Shown in pieces: positions 63,540 through 64,000 of a DNA stretch of 64,000 nucleotides. The notes under the pieces are model-generated. The model made no database searches, was not told the origin of the DNA, and saw nothing but the letters and a program-made list of their open reading frames with translations. Within the stretch, counting starts at the first letter, position 1. Every line of letters starts with the position of its first letter. Made by a program: the position numbers and the translations under genes. Location: contig NZ_JAFBCR010000001.1 in NCBI RefSeq assembly GCF_016907795.1, positions 310,001 to 374,000 on the forward strand, read 5' to 3'. The DNA comes from Kocuria palustris. Its GTDB lineage: Bacteria; Actinomycetota; Actinomycetes; Actinomycetales; Micrococcaceae.

Positions 63540-64000
63540 GGGGACAGCTGTGTGAGAATCTGCTGAGGATTGCCTGTCCGCCCGCCGATGAGTGAAAGAG
63601 TCACCGATGCCGCTGACCGTGATGCCGATCTACGGAACCCGCCCGGAGGCCATCAAGATGGCCCCGATCGTGAAGGCCCTGCAGGACTCCGACGAGTTCC
63701 AGTGCGTGGTGACCGTGACCGGCCAGCACCGCGAGATGCTCGATCAGGTCAACGAGATCTTCGACATCACCCCGGATCACGACCTCAACATCATCCGCCC
63801 CCGCCAAACCCTCAACGGCGTGCTCACCCGCACCGTCGAAGGCCTGGATACGATCTTCGAGCACAACGCCCCCGACGCCGTCGTCGTCCAGGGCGACACC
63901 ACCACCTCCACCGCCGGTGCGATCGCCGCGTTCTACCGCGGCATCCCCGTGATCCACGCCGAGGCCGGACTGCGCTCCTTCGACCTGTTCTCCCCCTTCC
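63540..64000. repeat. Direct repeat, copy 2 (continues past window edge)
   Basis: Matches 51458-51918 at 460 of 461 bases, in the same orientation, 12,082 bp apart. The left boundary is sharp; upstream identity drops at once. Confidence 0.95.
63607..64000 (+). CDS. wecB: UDP-N-acetylglucosamine 2-epimerase, copy 2 (partial)
   Basis: The first 131 codons are identical in protein sequence to the wecB copy at 51525, including VMPIYGTRPEAIKMAP and VVQGDTTTSTAGAIAAFY. The rest lies beyond the window. The frame is open and the promoter region is duplicated too, so this copy is probably expressed if complete. Whether it is full length cannot be seen. Confidence 0.92.
   Translation, partial: MPLTVMPIYGTRPEAIKMAPIVKALQDSDEFQCVVTVTGQHREMLDQVNEIFDITPDHDLNIIRPRQTLNGVLTRTVEGLDTIFEHNAPDAVVVQGDTTTSTAGAIAAFYRGIPVIHAEAGLRSFDLFSPF

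Overview
The window is high-GC DNA from an actinomycete, most likely a member of the Micrococcaceae (order Micrococcales). This rests on the Pup-ligase locus (mpa-dop-pup-pafA with FKBPs and pafB downstream), a mycothiol gene (mshC), frequent GTG/TTG starts, many starts that look leaderless, and a UDP-ManNAcA gene pair of the kind used for Micrococcus-type teichuronic acid. The genus is not certain from sequence alone.

1-17,760 is a conserved housekeeping block, nearly all on the minus strand. Read in its own direction it runs mpa, dop, pup, pafA, an M20 peptidase, a small acidic protein, uppP, mshC, a HAD phosphatase, a CBS-containing M50 protease, trmI, two FKBP isomerases (one a lipoprotein of four FKBP-like modules) and pafB, which is cut by the window edge. 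A PAC2 gene and a DUF5703 gene lie on the plus strand. The 20S proteasome genes are missing from their usual place, and Mpa lacks the C-terminal docking tail, so pupylation is probably uncoupled from a proteasome here. 17,987-25,924 carries an MFS exporter, a Tat-exported gamma-glutamyltranspeptidase, a decayed AraC regulator, a tightly overlapped operon for the hydroxyquinol (resorcinol-type) pathway, and a 55-residue acidic protein.

26,000-34,800 is an accessory, IS-rich scar. It holds the N-terminal part of a Fic gene that runs in frame into an intact tandem alpha/beta-hydrolase gene, an IS3 element split by an IS30 element, a remnant of an IS1249-like transposase, an IS481 element flanked by a 15-bp repeat of the 3' end of tRNA-Leu(GAG), and a second IS30 element.

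34,870-51,400 returns to core genes: divergent glgA/glgC, a coupled transglutaminase/alpha-E/ATP-grasp operon, pepN, a membrane-anchored hypothetical, an ABC1/UbiB kinase, two hypotheticals and a divergent NarL-type two-component pair.

51,458-64,000 is a cell-surface polysaccharide cluster: wecB, an alpha/beta hydrolase, a hexapeptide acyltransferase, a 1400-residue multi-module glycosyltransferase, a second GT-B enzyme, a small membrane protein and wecC. WecB and WecC together make UDP-ManNAcA from UDP-GlcNAc. The cluster is bracketed by two nearly identical direct copies of wecB and its promoter region; the second copy runs off the window edge and is preceded by a relic of the response-regulator 3' end.
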